A stretch of 64,000 nucleotides of DNA from Candidatus Segetimicrobium genomatis (GTDB lineage Bacteria; Sysuimicrobiota; Sysuimicrobiia; Sysuimicrobiales; Segetimicrobiaceae): assembly GCA_005882275.1 (NCBI GenBank), contig VBAK01000115.1:1-64000 (forward strand). The letters run 5' to 3'. Of this stretch, positions 16,764 to 25,742 are shown piece after piece. Numbering within the stretch: the stretch's first letter is position 1; each line of letters starts with the position of its first letter. Below the pieces are notes generated by a model that was not told where the DNA came from, ran no database searches, and saw nothing but the letters and a program-made list of their open reading frames with translations. The translations under genes were made by a program, and so were the position numbers.

Positions 16764-18448
16764 CAGCTCCTCTTCGCCCGGCCGTCCGGTCCGACCCCGA
16801 CGCCGTAGGCCGCGGCGCCCTCGGAGGTCACATAGCCTTCGTCGAGGTCGGCCTGGACGCGCTCCAGGGGCCGCTCGATCGGAGGACCGTACCCGCTCCC
16901 GCCCGCGATCTCGATCGTGGCGCGCTGATCCGGACGGCAGAGCTCGGCCAGGCTGACCATGCCCCCGCCTTCCACCACCTTATCGCCGTCCGTGACGAAC
17001 GCCCGCGCGCGCGCCCCCGGCGCGCCCCCGAACAGCCCGGACGGCGCGGTGAGCATGCCGTGGGGATGCAGGTCCACGAGCGCCGGACGGCCGTCGTCGC
17101 TCAGTTTGCGGACCCGGACGCGCTGTCCCAGGCCTCCGCGATGCCGGCCGGCGCCGCCGGAGTCGGGCCGGAACTCCTTGCACTCCACCACGAGCGGCGT
17201 CCGGCTTTCGAACATCTCCACGGAGACGTTCCCGGCCGAGGTGGGGTAGAGGAGCGCGGAGACCCCGTCGCCGTGGGCGCCCGCGCCCTGGCCGCCGCCC
17301 TGGAAGAGGTGATCGTTGAACACGCGGCCGCCGGCGTCGACCCCGTAGGCGCCCATGCCCATCGGCAGCCCCGTGAACGCCTGCACCTGGTCGGGCAGCA
17401 CCGGCGCCAGCGCTTTGAACACCGCCGGGCCGCAGTACCAGCCGGTCTGAGTCCGCTGGTTCACGGACGCCGGGTGGCGGCAGCTGAGCACCGAGCCTTC
17501 GGGCGCCGTGACGTGCAGCGGGCGAAAACAGCCGGCGTTCGACGGGATCTCCGGCGTGAGGATGGATTTCAGCACATAGGTCGTGTGGGCGGCCGTATAG
17601 TGGTACGTGCAGTTGATGCCCCCCCGGGGCAGCTGCGGGGGAGCGCCCGTCCAGTCCACCGTCATCTCGTCGCCGTGGATGGTGACCGCGCAGGGGAGGG
17701 TCAGCGGCTCCCCCAGCCCGTCGAACTCGACCTCGCTCCGGTAGGTCCCTTCCGGCAGGGCGCGGATCGCCTCGCGCATCGCGCGCTCCGCGCGCTCCTG
17801 CACGGCGTGCGCGAGCGGGGTCATCGACGCGAGGTCGTATTCGTCCATGAAGGCGACGAGCCGGTCGGCGCCCACCTGGTTGCTGGACACCTGGGCCTGG
17901 ATGTCGCCGAGCACCATCTCGCCCAGCCGCACGTTGGCCCGGATCATCGCCGCGAGGTCCTCGTTCAGCGCGCCGCCGCGGTAGAGCTTGAGCGGCGGGA
18001 TCTGCAGGCCCTCCTCGTAGATCTCGCGGGCGCTCATCGAGTCGCGGGTGCCGCCGATGTCGGAGCAGTGCGCGATCGACCCCACGAGCCCCACGAGCGC
18101 GCCCCGCCGGAACACGGGGGTGACCGCCGCCAGGTCGTAGAGGTGGCCGGCGCAGATCCACGGATCGTTCGTGACGAGGACGTCCCCGGGCCGGAGGGTG
18201 TCGCGCGGGAACACGGTCAGCAGCCGGCGCACCGCCAGCGGCAGGGTCAGGTTGAAGACCGGCATCGAGCGCGGCGAGTGCGCGATGGAGTGGGCGTCGG
18301 GATCAAACAGCTCGCAGCCGAAGTCCTGCGCCTCGCCGATGATCAGGCTGAACGCCGTCCGCCAGATCGTGATCCAGCACTCCTCCGCGATGTTGATCAG
18401 GCGGCTCCACATGATCCCGAGCGACACCGGGTCGAAGGCCGCGCTCAC
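16763..18448 (-). CDS. hyuB: Hydantoinase B / 5-oxoprolinase-type subunit
   Basis: Large subunit (561 aa) of an ATP-dependent N-methylhydantoinase/5-oxoprolinase/acetone-carboxylase-family enzyme acting with the HyuA subunit next to it. Conserved blocks are DFGCELFDPDA, HSPRSMPVFNLTLP, DVLVTNDPWICAGHLYDLA, GSIAHCSDIGG, GINCTYHYTAAHTTYVLKS and HRGGLGQRVRVRKL. The GTG start at 18448 overlaps the TGA of hyuA by four bases (GTGA). The frame is open far upstream inside hyuA, but that part is shadow. The natural substrate could be a hydantoin, 5-oxoproline or a related cyclic amide. Confidence 0.9.
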   Translation of the reverse strand: MSAAFDPVSLGIMWSRLINIAEECWITIWRTAFSLIIGEAQDFGCELFDPDAHSIAHSPRSMPVFNLTLPLAVRRLLTVFPRDTLRPGDVLVTNDPWICAGHLYDLAAVTPVFRRGALVGLVGSIAHCSDIGGTRDSMSAREIYEEGLQIPPLKLYRGGALNEDLAAMIRANVRLGEMVLGDIQAQVSSNQVGADRLVAFMDEYDLASMTPLAHAVQERAERAMREAIRALPEGTYRSEVEFDGLGEPLTLPCAVTIHGDEMTVDWTGAPPQLPRGGINCTYHYTAAHTTYVLKSILTPEIPSNAGCFRPLHVTAPEGSVLSCRHPASVNQRTQTGWYCGPAVFKALAPVLPDQVQAFTGLPMGMGAYGVDAGGRVFNDHLFQGGGQGAGAHGDGVSALLYPTSAGNVSVEMFESRTPLVVECKEFRPDSGGAGRHRGGLGQRVRVRKLSDDGRPALVDLHPHGMLTAPSGLFGGAPGARARAFVTDGDKVVEGGGMVSLAELCRPDQRATIEIAGGSGYGPPIERPLERVQADLDEGYVTSEGAAAYGVGVGPDGRAKRS

Positions 18449-20535
18449 GCCTGGCTCACCGCGACGACGAGATTGTGGTGCGCATCGACTTCCAGGGCGT
18501 CCCCGGGGCCGACGACCGTCGTCGCCTCCCGCTCCTCCACGATAGCCGGCCCGGTCAGCCGCGCCCCCGGGCGGAGCCGGTACCGGTCGTACACCGGCAC
18601 CTCGGCGAACCCCTCGGTCTCGGGGAAGTACGCGGGGCGGCGGCCCCGCAGCGCGTGCACCGCGCAGGCGCCGCGATCGACGGACGCGGCGGCCAGGCGC
18701 ACGCCCGGACTGGGGCCGGTGACGAGCACGCGCCAGTTCAGCACCTGGATCTGCCGGCCGGGCAAATAGATCCCGTAGAGCCGGCGGTACTCCGACTCGA
18801 ACCGCTCGGCGAGGCCGGGAGCCGCCTGCGCCCCCAGGCGCCCGTCCGGCACCGGCACCGCGATGTCGTGGAACTGGCCGGCGAGGCGCATCTCGGCCCG
18901 CCGGACGGACAACACCTCCGCCGGGTCCACGCCGGCATCGGTCAGCATGGCCCGCCCCCGCCCTTCCATCGCCCGGTACAGCGCGTCCACCGCGTCCCAG
19001 TCCAGCGACTCCAGTGGGCCGGGGAGCGAGTGCACGAAGTCGAAGCTGATCGGCGTGACGAGGAAGCCCAGCGCGGACGCGGCCCCGGAGGCCGGCGGCA
19101 CGATGAACTCGCGGAGGCGGAGGATGCGGGCCACCCGCGACGCGTGGGCCGGTCCCGCGCCGCCGAAGGCGAGCATCGCGTAGCGGCGCGGGTCCTGGCC
19201 GCGCTCGATCATGTACACGCGCGCCGCGGCGGCCATGTTCTCGGACACGATCTGGTGGATCCCCCAGGCCGCGGCGACCCGGTCGAGCCCGGCCCGGGCG
19301 CCCACCTGCTCCAGGGCCTCCTCGGCGGCCCGGCGGTGGAGCGGCATCGTCCCGCCGAGGAAGTACTCGGGATCGAAGTAGCCGAGCACCAGGCAGGCAT
19401 CGGTCACCGTGGGTTCTGCTCCGCCGAGCCCGTAACAGGCGGGTCCCGGAGACGCCCCGGCGCTGTGCGGCCCGACCTTCAGCAGCCCCAGCCGGTCGAT
19501 CCACGCCACCGATCCGCCGCCGGCCCCGATCTCCATCATGTCCACGACGGGGGCCTTCACCGGGAGGCCCGACCCGCGCTTGAACCGGTGCACGCGCGCC
19601 GCCTCGATCATCGGCGCGATCTCCGGCCGGCCGTCCCTCACCAGGCACATCTTGGCGGTCGTCCCGCCCATGTCGAAGGCGGCGAGATCCCTCCGCCCCA
19701 GCCGCTCGGCGAAGAAGGCGGTCACGAGCGCGCCGCCAGCCGGCCCCGATTCGAGGAGCCGGATCGGGAACCGGCGGGCCGTGTCGGGGGTGGCGGTCCC
19801 GCCCGAGGACTGCATCAGGTAGAACCGGCCGGCAAACCCCCGCTCCCCGAGCGCCGCCTCGAGCCGGCCGAGGTAGCGGTCGACCAGCGGCTGCACGTAG
19901 GCGTTGCAGACGGTCGTACAGGTTCGCTCCCATTCCCGGATCTCCGGGACCACGTCGCTACTCAGCGAGACGCTCAACTCCGGGACGGCTTCCCGAACGG
20001 CCGCCAGCGCCGCCTGCTCGTGCGCCGGGTTCTTGTAGGCATGCAGCAGCGAGACGGCCAGCGACGCCACACCCTGCGCCGCCAGCCGCCGGGCGGCGGC
20101 CCGCACCTGTCCCCGATCGAGCGGGGTGAGCACCTCGCCGTCGCGGCTGATCCGCTCGTCGATCTCGACCCGCCAGCGGCGGGGGACCAGCGGCGGCGGG
20201 AACCGCAGGAAGAGGTCGTAGATGTCGTACCGCTGCTCTTTGCCCATCTCGAGGATATCGCGGAAGCCCCTGGTCGTCAGCAGCGCGGTGGGCGCGCCGG
20301 TGCGCTCGATGATCGCATTGGTCACCAGGGTGGTCCCGTGCACCAGGGTCGAGAGGTCGCCCACGTCCACGCCGGCGAGCCGGCACAGCTCGACGAGCCC
20401 CCGAAGCGCTCCCTCCGCCGGGTCCGGCGTCGTGGTCAGGACCTTGTGGAGGCGAATCTCCCCGGTCGTGTCGTTGAGGAGGACGAAATCCGTGAAGGTG
20501 CCGCCAATGTCGAGGCCCACCCGAAATCCGCGCAT
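18445..20535 (-). CDS. hyuA: Hydantoinase A / 5-oxoprolinase-type ATPase subunit
   Basis: ATP-binding subunit (696 aa) that phosphorylates the amide for ring opening, of the ASKHA/acetate-kinase-like fold. VGLDIGGTFTDFVLLND at the N-terminus is the phosphate-1 motif; LVHGTTLVTNAIIER, AFDMGGTTAKMCLV, EIGAGGGSVAWID and AFGGAGPAHA follow in the family order. The start at 20535 gives the family's normal N-terminus; the longer frame to 20760 does not match. It is first in a minus-strand unit with hyuB and the methyltransferase, and diverges from the peptide ABC operon, which may supply its substrate. Confidence 0.92.
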   Translation of the reverse strand: MRGFRVGLDIGGTFTDFVLLNDTTGEIRLHKVLTTTPDPAEGALRGLVELCRLAGVDVGDLSTLVHGTTLVTNAIIERTGAPTALLTTRGFRDILEMGKEQRYDIYDLFLRFPPPLVPRRWRVEIDERISRDGEVLTPLDRGQVRAAARRLAAQGVASLAVSLLHAYKNPAHEQAALAAVREAVPELSVSLSSDVVPEIREWERTCTTVCNAYVQPLVDRYLGRLEAALGERGFAGRFYLMQSSGGTATPDTARRFPIRLLESGPAGGALVTAFFAERLGRRDLAAFDMGGTTAKMCLVRDGRPEIAPMIEAARVHRFKRGSGLPVKAPVVDMMEIGAGGGSVAWIDRLGLLKVGPHSAGASPGPACYGLGGAEPTVTDACLVLGYFDPEYFLGGTMPLHRRAAEEALEQVGARAGLDRVAAAWGIHQIVSENMAAAARVYMIERGQDPRRYAMLAFGGAGPAHASRVARILRLREFIVPPASGAASALGFLVTPISFDFVHSLPGPLESLDWDAVDALYRAMEGRGRAMLTDAGVDPAEVLSVRRAEMRLAGQFHDIAVPVPDGRLGAQAAPGLAERFESEYRRLYGIYLPGRQIQVLNWRVLVTGPSPGVRLAAASVDRGACAVHALRGRRPAYFPETEGFAEVPVYDRYRLRPGARLTGPAIVEEREATTVVGPGDALEVDAHHNLVVAVSQA

Positions 20536-20857
20536 CGAAGATCCTGGGCGTCGGCATTCTCTGGTCCCGAAGCCTATTCCTGTTACCTTTGGTCTACTCC
20601 TCGGTTCGATCGGCCTTACCCTGGGCAGGAACGGCTTCCAAGGCCCCCGAACCATCACGCCCAAGCATCGCGCGACTTCACTTGTGGCTGCCGCCCTCCG
20701 TGCCGAGAGGGCACCTCGAGCTCCGATCGATCCCGGGTGCGGAGCTCGCGTGTATTTCAAGGGGGAGGACGATGGCGATCTCCGTGGCGCTACGGGGGGC
20801 CGTCCGGTCGCTGACGATGCCCGCCTTTACGAAAGAGGAGATGGGAGGAATCGACTG
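20536..20857. other. Divergent intergenic region between hyuA and peptide ABC operon
   Basis: About 320 bases separating the starts of hyuA (minus) and the peptide-binding protein (plus). I see no gene in it. The part nearest hyuA is less GC-rich (TATTCCTGTTACC around 20575) and could hold a promoter. A strong GGGAGGA ribosome site at 20843-20849 serves the plus-strand gene. No clear inverted repeat was found by eye. Confidence 0.4.
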
Positions 20858-22414
20858 ATGCGGTCGCGCAAGGTGCTGGAGTCTGCGCTCATCCTGCCGG
20901 TCGTCGCCGCTCTGGCCGGGAGTCTCGTCTTCTCGACCTCCGCCGCCCCCCGGCGCGGAGGGGCCCTGCGCGTGGCCGAGATCGGCGAACCGCTCACCCT
21001 GGATACGGTGGCGACGACCGCGGATCTCACGTCGATCATCACGCTGCCGATCTTCGAGGAGCTCTTCACCTTCGACGCCGGCTGGCGGATCGAGCCGCTC
21101 CTCGCCGAGTCGTACGCCCGGAGCCCGGACGGCCGCACCTACACGTTCGCGCTGCGCAAGAACGTGCCGTTCCACAACGGCAAGGAGATGACCGCCGACG
21201 ACGTGGTCGCCTCCCTCGAGCGCTGGGGGAAGGTGAGCCCTCGGGGCGCCTCCGTCTACAAAAAGGTGGAGTCCACCACGGCCGTGGACAAGTACACGGT
21301 CGCGTTGAAGCTGAAAGAACCGTTCGCCCCGCTGCTCTCGTTCATCGCCCTCCCGAACGGCGCCGCGGCGATCATGCCCAAGGAGGTCGTCGACTCGACC
21401 GGCAGCGGGCCGCTCAAGCAGTACATCGGCACGGGCCCGTACAAGTTCGCCGAGTGGATCCCCGACCGCCACGTGAAGCTCGTCCGCTTCGACAACTACG
21501 CGGCGCGGCCGGAGGCGCCAAACGGGTATGCGGGCAGGCGCGAGGCGCTGGCGGACGAGGTGTTTTTCTATCCGGTCTCCCAGGTCGCCACCCGCATTGC
21601 CGGGGTGCAGAGCGGCGACTACGATCTCGCCGACGGGATCAACCAGGACGCGTACGCCCAGCTCGCCAAGGATCCCCGCGTCACCCCCGGGCTCATCAAG
21701 CCCGGCACGTTTCTGACCTTCTTCATCAATAAGAAACAGGGGATCATGACCAATGAAAAGCTCCGCCAGGCGGTCGAGGTCGCCCTGGACATGCAGCCCA
21801 TCATGAAGGCCACATTCGGGAACCCCGAGCTGTACTCGCTGGGTCCCAGCATCTACCCGCAGGGCACGCCCTGGTACACGACGGCCGGCTCCGAGATGTA
21901 CAACCTGCACGACGCGGCCCGCGCCAAACAGTTGATGCAGGAAGGCGGGTACACCGGGGAGCCGGTCCGCTGGCTGACGACCCAGCAGTACGATTACATG
22001 TTCAAGAGCACGGTCGTCGCGGCCGCGCAGCTCCAGCATGTCGGGTTCAAGGTGGACATGCAGGTATTGGAGTGGGCGGGCGTCCTCGATCACCGGGCCA
22101 AGCCCGCCGACTACGACCTCTTCACGACCTCCCACGGGTTCGTGCCGGACCCGGCCCTGATCACCGTCTTCAACTCGGCGTACCCCGGCTGGTGGGATAG
22201 CCCCGAAAAGAACAAGTTGTTCGATGAGTTCAATCAGACCGCCGATCCGGCGGCGCGCATCCGCTTCTGGCCCAGGCTCCAGGCCCTCCTGTACACGCAG
22301 GCTCCGCTGGTGCGGCCGGGAGAGTTCTACGGCGTGGTGCTGGCCTCCAAGGCGCTCGAGGGATTCCGCCCGTCGTACTGGCTGATCGTCTGGAACCTCC
22401 CGGCCGTGAAATAG
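20858..22414 (+). CDS. Peptide/oligopeptide-type ABC substrate-binding protein
   Basis: Extracytoplasmic solute-binding protein of family 5 (DppA/OppA type, 518 aa). A signal peptide (SALILPVVAALAGSLVF, cleavage near SAA) is followed by GGALRVAEIGEPLTLD, LPIFEELFTFD, YTFALRKNVPFHNGKEMTADDVVASL and GTGPYKFAEW, all family hallmarks. No lipobox cysteine is seen. Substrates in this family include di- and oligopeptides, nickel and glutathione. The ATG at 20858 follows GGGAGGA by 8 bases. Two permease genes follow directly, but the usual ATPase genes do not. Confidence 0.9.
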   Translation: MRSRKVLESALILPVVAALAGSLVFSTSAAPRRGGALRVAEIGEPLTLDTVATTADLTSIITLPIFEELFTFDAGWRIEPLLAESYARSPDGRTYTFALRKNVPFHNGKEMTADDVVASLERWGKVSPRGASVYKKVESTTAVDKYTVALKLKEPFAPLLSFIALPNGAAAIMPKEVVDSTGSGPLKQYIGTGPYKFAEWIPDRHVKLVRFDNYAARPEAPNGYAGRREALADEVFFYPVSQVATRIAGVQSGDYDLADGINQDAYAQLAKDPRVTPGLIKPGTFLTFFINKKQGIMTNEKLRQAVEVALDMQPIMKATFGNPELYSLGPSIYPQGTPWYTTAGSEMYNLHDAARAKQLMQEGGYTGEPVRWLTTQQYDYMFKSTVVAAAQLQHVGFKVDMQVLEWAGVLDHRAKPADYDLFTTSHGFVPDPALITVFNSAYPGWWDSPEKNKLFDEFNQTADPAARIRFWPRLQALLYTQAPLVRPGEFYGVVLASKALEGFRPSYWLIVWNLPAVK

Positions 22415-22429
22415 CGCATGCCGTAGGCC

Positions 22430-23371
22430 GTGCTGCCGTATCTGACCGGGCGCCTGCTGGCGCTGGTCCCGGTCCTGCTCGTCGTCGCGGTGGTGGTGTT
22501 CCTGCTGATCCATCTCACGCCCGGCGATCCGGCGCGTGTGCTCCTCGGACAGGACGCCACCCCTGAACAGGTGCAGACCCTCCGGCACGCGCTGGGGTTG
22601 GACCGGCCGCTGGTCGCGCAGTTTGTCCTCTGGCTGGGCCGCGCCCTCCGCGGCGACCTGGGCCTCTCGTTCTTCCAGCATGTCCCGGTCACCGGGGACA
22701 TCCTGCAGCACTCCACCCCCACCATCATGCTCTCGCTGATGGCGATCTCCGTCGCGCTGCTCATCGGGATTCCGGCGGGGGTGATCTCCGCGATCTTCCG
22801 CAATTCCTGGCTTGACCAGGGCAGCCTGGCCCTGGCGATGCTCGGGGCCGCGGTGCCGAGCTTCTGGCTCGGCCTCTCCCTCATCGTGCTGTTCGCCGTG
22901 AACCTGGGGTGGCTCCCGTCTTCGGGGTACCGGGCGCCGGCCGAGGGCCTGGGGGTGAGCCTCCGCTACCTGCTCCTGCCCGCGCTGGCGCTGGGCCTGC
23001 CCAACAGTTCGCTGATCATCCGCTTCACCCGCAGCAGCCTCCTGGACGTGGTCGCCAACGACTACATCCGGACCGCGCGGGCCAAGGGGGTGGGCGAACG
23101 GACCGTGATCTTCCACCACGCGCTGCGGAACGCGCTGGTACCGATCCTCACCGTGGTCGGGCTCACCTTCGCGGCCCTGATGGGCGGGGCCGTGGTCACC
23201 GAGACCGTCTTCAGCCTCCCCGGGATCGGCCAGCTGGTGGTCTCGTCCGTGCTGCGCCGCGACTATCCGGTGATCCAGGGGGTCATCCTGATGGTGGCGA
23301 CCCTCTACGTGCTGATCAATCTCCTGGTCGATCTGCTCTACTTCCTCATCGACCCCCGGGTGAAGTACTGA
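22430..23371 (+). CDS. Peptide-type ABC transporter permease, DppB family
   Basis: Inner-membrane permease (313 aa, six spans). LIHLTPGDPARVLLGQDATPEQV after the first helix is the signature of DppB/OppB proteins, and the EAA loop reads YIRTARAKGVGERTVIFHHAL. The start is GTG at 22430; an ATG at 22418 runs into a stop after two codons. It lies 15 bases after the binding-protein stop and 7 bases before the next permease. Confidence 0.9.
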   Translation: MLPYLTGRLLALVPVLLVVAVVVFLLIHLTPGDPARVLLGQDATPEQVQTLRHALGLDRPLVAQFVLWLGRALRGDLGLSFFQHVPVTGDILQHSTPTIMLSLMAISVALLIGIPAGVISAIFRNSWLDQGSLALAMLGAAVPSFWLGLSLIVLFAVNLGWLPSSGYRAPAEGLGVSLRYLLLPALALGLPNSSLIIRFTRSSLLDVVANDYIRTARAKGVGERTVIFHHALRNALVPILTVVGLTFAALMGGAVVTETVFSLPGIGQLVVSSVLRRDYPVIQGVILMVATLYVLINLLVDLLYFLIDPRVKY

Positions 23372-23378
23372 CGCGCCC

Positions 23379-24266
23379 ATGGCCCAGGAGACGCCGGCCT
23401 TCCGACGCATCGTCCGCGGCGCCCGGCCGGGAGCCGGCGGCCTCTTCTGGCGGATGGTGCGCCGGCGCCGGATCACCGGGGTCGGCGCGGCCCTGATCTT
23501 CGCCGCCGTCGCGGGCGCGGCGGCGGCCCCGCTGCTCACCCCCTACGATCCGGTGGCCCTCAACGTCCCCGACCGGCTGCTGGGGCCGGGGCGGGCGCAC
23601 CCCTTTGGAACGGACGAGTTCGGACGGGATATCCTGAGCCGCACGCTGTACGGCGCGCGGCTGTCGCTGCTGGTCGGCGCCCTCGTCACGCTCCTCGCCA
23701 CCGGCGCCGGGATCGTGGTGGGGCTGGCATCCGGGGCGAGCCCGCGGGCCGACCGGGTCCTGATGCGCATCATGGACGGCATCATGGCGTTTCCGGACGT
23801 TCTGCTGGCGATCGGGCTGATGGCGTCGCTCGGACCGAGCGTCCGCAATGTGATCCTGTCGCTGGGGTTCGTCTACACCCCGCGCATCGCCCGGGTCGTC
23901 CGGGCCGCCGTGCTCGTCGTCGTCCGGCAGGAGTACGTGGAGGCGGCGCGGGCGGTGGGCGCTTCGGGCGCGCGGATCCTGGCCCGGCACGTGCTCATCA
24001 ACTGCGCATCCCCGGTGATCGTCCAGGCGACCTTCATCACCGCGTATGCGATGCTGGGAGAGGCCGCGCTCAGCTTTCTGGGGGTCGGCGTGCCGCCCAC
24101 GATCCCGACCTGGGGCGGGATCATCAGCGCCGGACAGGTCTATCTGCGGCAGGCGGCCTGGATCAGCATCTTCCCAGGAATGGCCATCATCCTGAGCGTG
24201 CTCGCCCTCAACCTGCTCGGCGATGGGCTGAGGGACTTCCTGGATCCCCGGCTCCGGCACGCGTGA
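23379..24266 (+). CDS. Peptide-type ABC transporter permease, DppC family
   Basis: Second permease (295 aa) of the importer. An N-terminal cytoplasmic stretch leads to helix 1 (GVGAALIFAAVAGAAAAPLL); HPFGTDEFGRDILSRTLYGARLSL is the DppC hallmark, and the EAA loop reads YVEAARAVGASGARILARHVL. Its ATG lies 7 bases after the dppB-type stop. No ATP-binding gene follows: the next gene is a sulfite-oxidase-family enzyme, so the ATPases must be encoded elsewhere. Confidence 0.9.
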   Translation: MAQETPAFRRIVRGARPGAGGLFWRMVRRRRITGVGAALIFAAVAGAAAAPLLTPYDPVALNVPDRLLGPGRAHPFGTDEFGRDILSRTLYGARLSLLVGALVTLLATGAGIVVGLASGASPRADRVLMRIMDGIMAFPDVLLAIGLMASLGPSVRNVILSLGFVYTPRIARVVRAAVLVVVRQEYVEAARAVGASGARILARHVLINCASPVIVQATFITAYAMLGEAALSFLGVGVPPTIPTWGGIISAGQVYLRQAAWISIFPGMAIILSVLALNLLGDGLRDFLDPRLRHA

Positions 24267-24428
24267 CCGGGAGCCTGCGCCGCGGCGGGCGCGGGAGAAG
24301 CATCCGCCGGCAAAGGCCCAGTGAAGGTCCGGGCGGCCCGCGGGAGGATGGCCGCGCGCAACGCAGAATTGGGCATGTAACTCGGCGGTACACCTCGGAG
24401 ACGATCCCACGAAGGACGGTGTCGACGC

Positions 24429-25682
24429 ATGCAAGAGGATTTCCGAGATGAGCGCGTCTATGCACAGGCCAGAGCCGATGAATGGTTGCGGGCGCGGGCG
24501 AGAGCCGCGGGCCTCTCCCGCAGGCGCCTGATCAGCCTGCTGGCGGCCGGGGCAGGAGCGGCCGGCGCGGCGGCGGCGGGCCTCGGCCGGCCCGCCCGCG
24601 GCCGGACGGTCCGGGCGGCCCCGGCGACCGATCTCGTCGTCAAGCCAACCCCCCCCGAATGGTTCAACGACTTCGGCAGCAACAAGGAGATGCGCTGGGA
24701 GGTCATGTACAACCGCGGCTACGAGGTCCCCACCGAGAATTTCTTCGTCCGGGACCACAGCCGCACCGCTCGTGTGGACCAGGCCGCCTGGCGGCTGCGC
24801 GTGGAGGGATCCGGGGTGGCGCAGCCCCAGGAGTTCACGTACGATGACATCCTCGGGCTGCCCTCAGTGTCCGTGATGCGCTTCGTCGAGTGCGCCGGCA
24901 ACGGCCGGAGCTTCTATGAAGCCGCGTACGGCAAACGGGCGCAGGGCGGCCAGTGGCACCTCGGCGGCATCGGCGTCGCCGAGTGGACGGGCGTGCCGCT
25001 CCGCGAGGTCCTGGACCGCTGCGGCCTCAAGCGCACGGCCCGGGATGTGATGCCCGAAGGCGTCGACGAGCTCAAGGTGCGCCGGCCGATGCCGATCTCC
25101 AAGGCGATCGCCGACGACACCCTGCTCGTCTATGCGATGAACGGGCAGATCCTCCCGCCGGATCACGGGTTCCCTCTGCGCATGCTGGTCCCCGGGTGGG
25201 TCGGGGTGGCCAACATCAAGTGGGTGGGACGGATCGAGGTGTCCGACGAGCCGCTGTTCTCGCCCTGGAACACCGACAACTACGTCCTGATCGGCCCGGA
25301 CTACGACCCCGACCCGCCGTCCAAGGGACCGCGGCTGACCTCCCAGGTCGTCAAGAGCGCCTTCGAGCTCGCCTGGGACGGTGAGGTGGGCGCGGGCCGC
25401 CGCCTCCTCCGCGGCCGGTCCTGGTCGGGGCAGGGCAAGATCACCAAGGTGGACGTCAGCCTCAACGGCGGCAAGACGTGGCAGACGGCAAACCTGAGGG
25501 AGCCGAATATCGCCCAGGCCTGGGTGCGCTGGGATCTCCAGTGGAACGCCACGCCGGGCCGTTACGGGCTCATCGCGCGGGCGACCGACGAGCGCGGCAA
25601 CACCCAGCCCTTGAAAGTCCCGTTCAACGAGCAGGGCTATCTGTACGGCGGGATCGTCAGCCACCCAATCAGCGTGACTTGA
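24429..25682 (+). CDS. Tat-exported sulfite-oxidase-family molybdoenzyme
   Basis: Molybdenum-cofactor oxidoreductase (417 aa) probably acting outside the cytoplasmic membrane. A twin-arginine signal, LSRRRLISLLAAGAGAAGAA, follows about 27 hydrophilic residues. The Mo-binding cysteine is in VMRFVECAGNGRS. PLREVLDRCGL and GFPLRMLVPGWVGVANIKWVGRIEV complete the MPT domain, and the C-terminal part (GKITKVDVSLNGGKTWQ...WVRWDLQW) is the Ig-like dimerisation domain of sulfite oxidases. No haem-binding motif is present, so electrons would go to a separate cytochrome. It may act on sulfite or another sulfur or organic substrate. It starts 160 bases after the permease and may be independent. Confidence 0.88.
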   Translation: MQEDFRDERVYAQARADEWLRARARAAGLSRRRLISLLAAGAGAAGAAAAGLGRPARGRTVRAAPATDLVVKPTPPEWFNDFGSNKEMRWEVMYNRGYEVPTENFFVRDHSRTARVDQAAWRLRVEGSGVAQPQEFTYDDILGLPSVSVMRFVECAGNGRSFYEAAYGKRAQGGQWHLGGIGVAEWTGVPLREVLDRCGLKRTARDVMPEGVDELKVRRPMPISKAIADDTLLVYAMNGQILPPDHGFPLRMLVPGWVGVANIKWVGRIEVSDEPLFSPWNTDNYVLIGPDYDPDPPSKGPRLTSQVVKSAFELAWDGEVGAGRRLLRGRSWSGQGKITKVDVSLNGGKTWQTANLREPNIAQAWVRWDLQWNATPGRYGLIARATDERGNTQPLKVPFNEQGYLYGGIVSHPISVT

Positions 25683-25742
25683 TCGCCGGGCCGTCCTTCG
25701 TCCGCCTGGCCGGGGCATGCCGCCGCGGCCGGCGTGCGCCGA

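Noticed and set aside
16196..18769. Plus-strand frame of 857 codons over methyltransferase and hyuB
   Set aside because: Translation is low-complexity Arg/Ala/Pro/His; the minus strand holds overlapping, motif-complete genes.
18475..23539. Long antisense frames over hyuA (plus) and over the peptide ABC operon (minus)
   Set aside because: No start signals or domains; the opposite strand carries complete hydantoinase and ABC importer genes.
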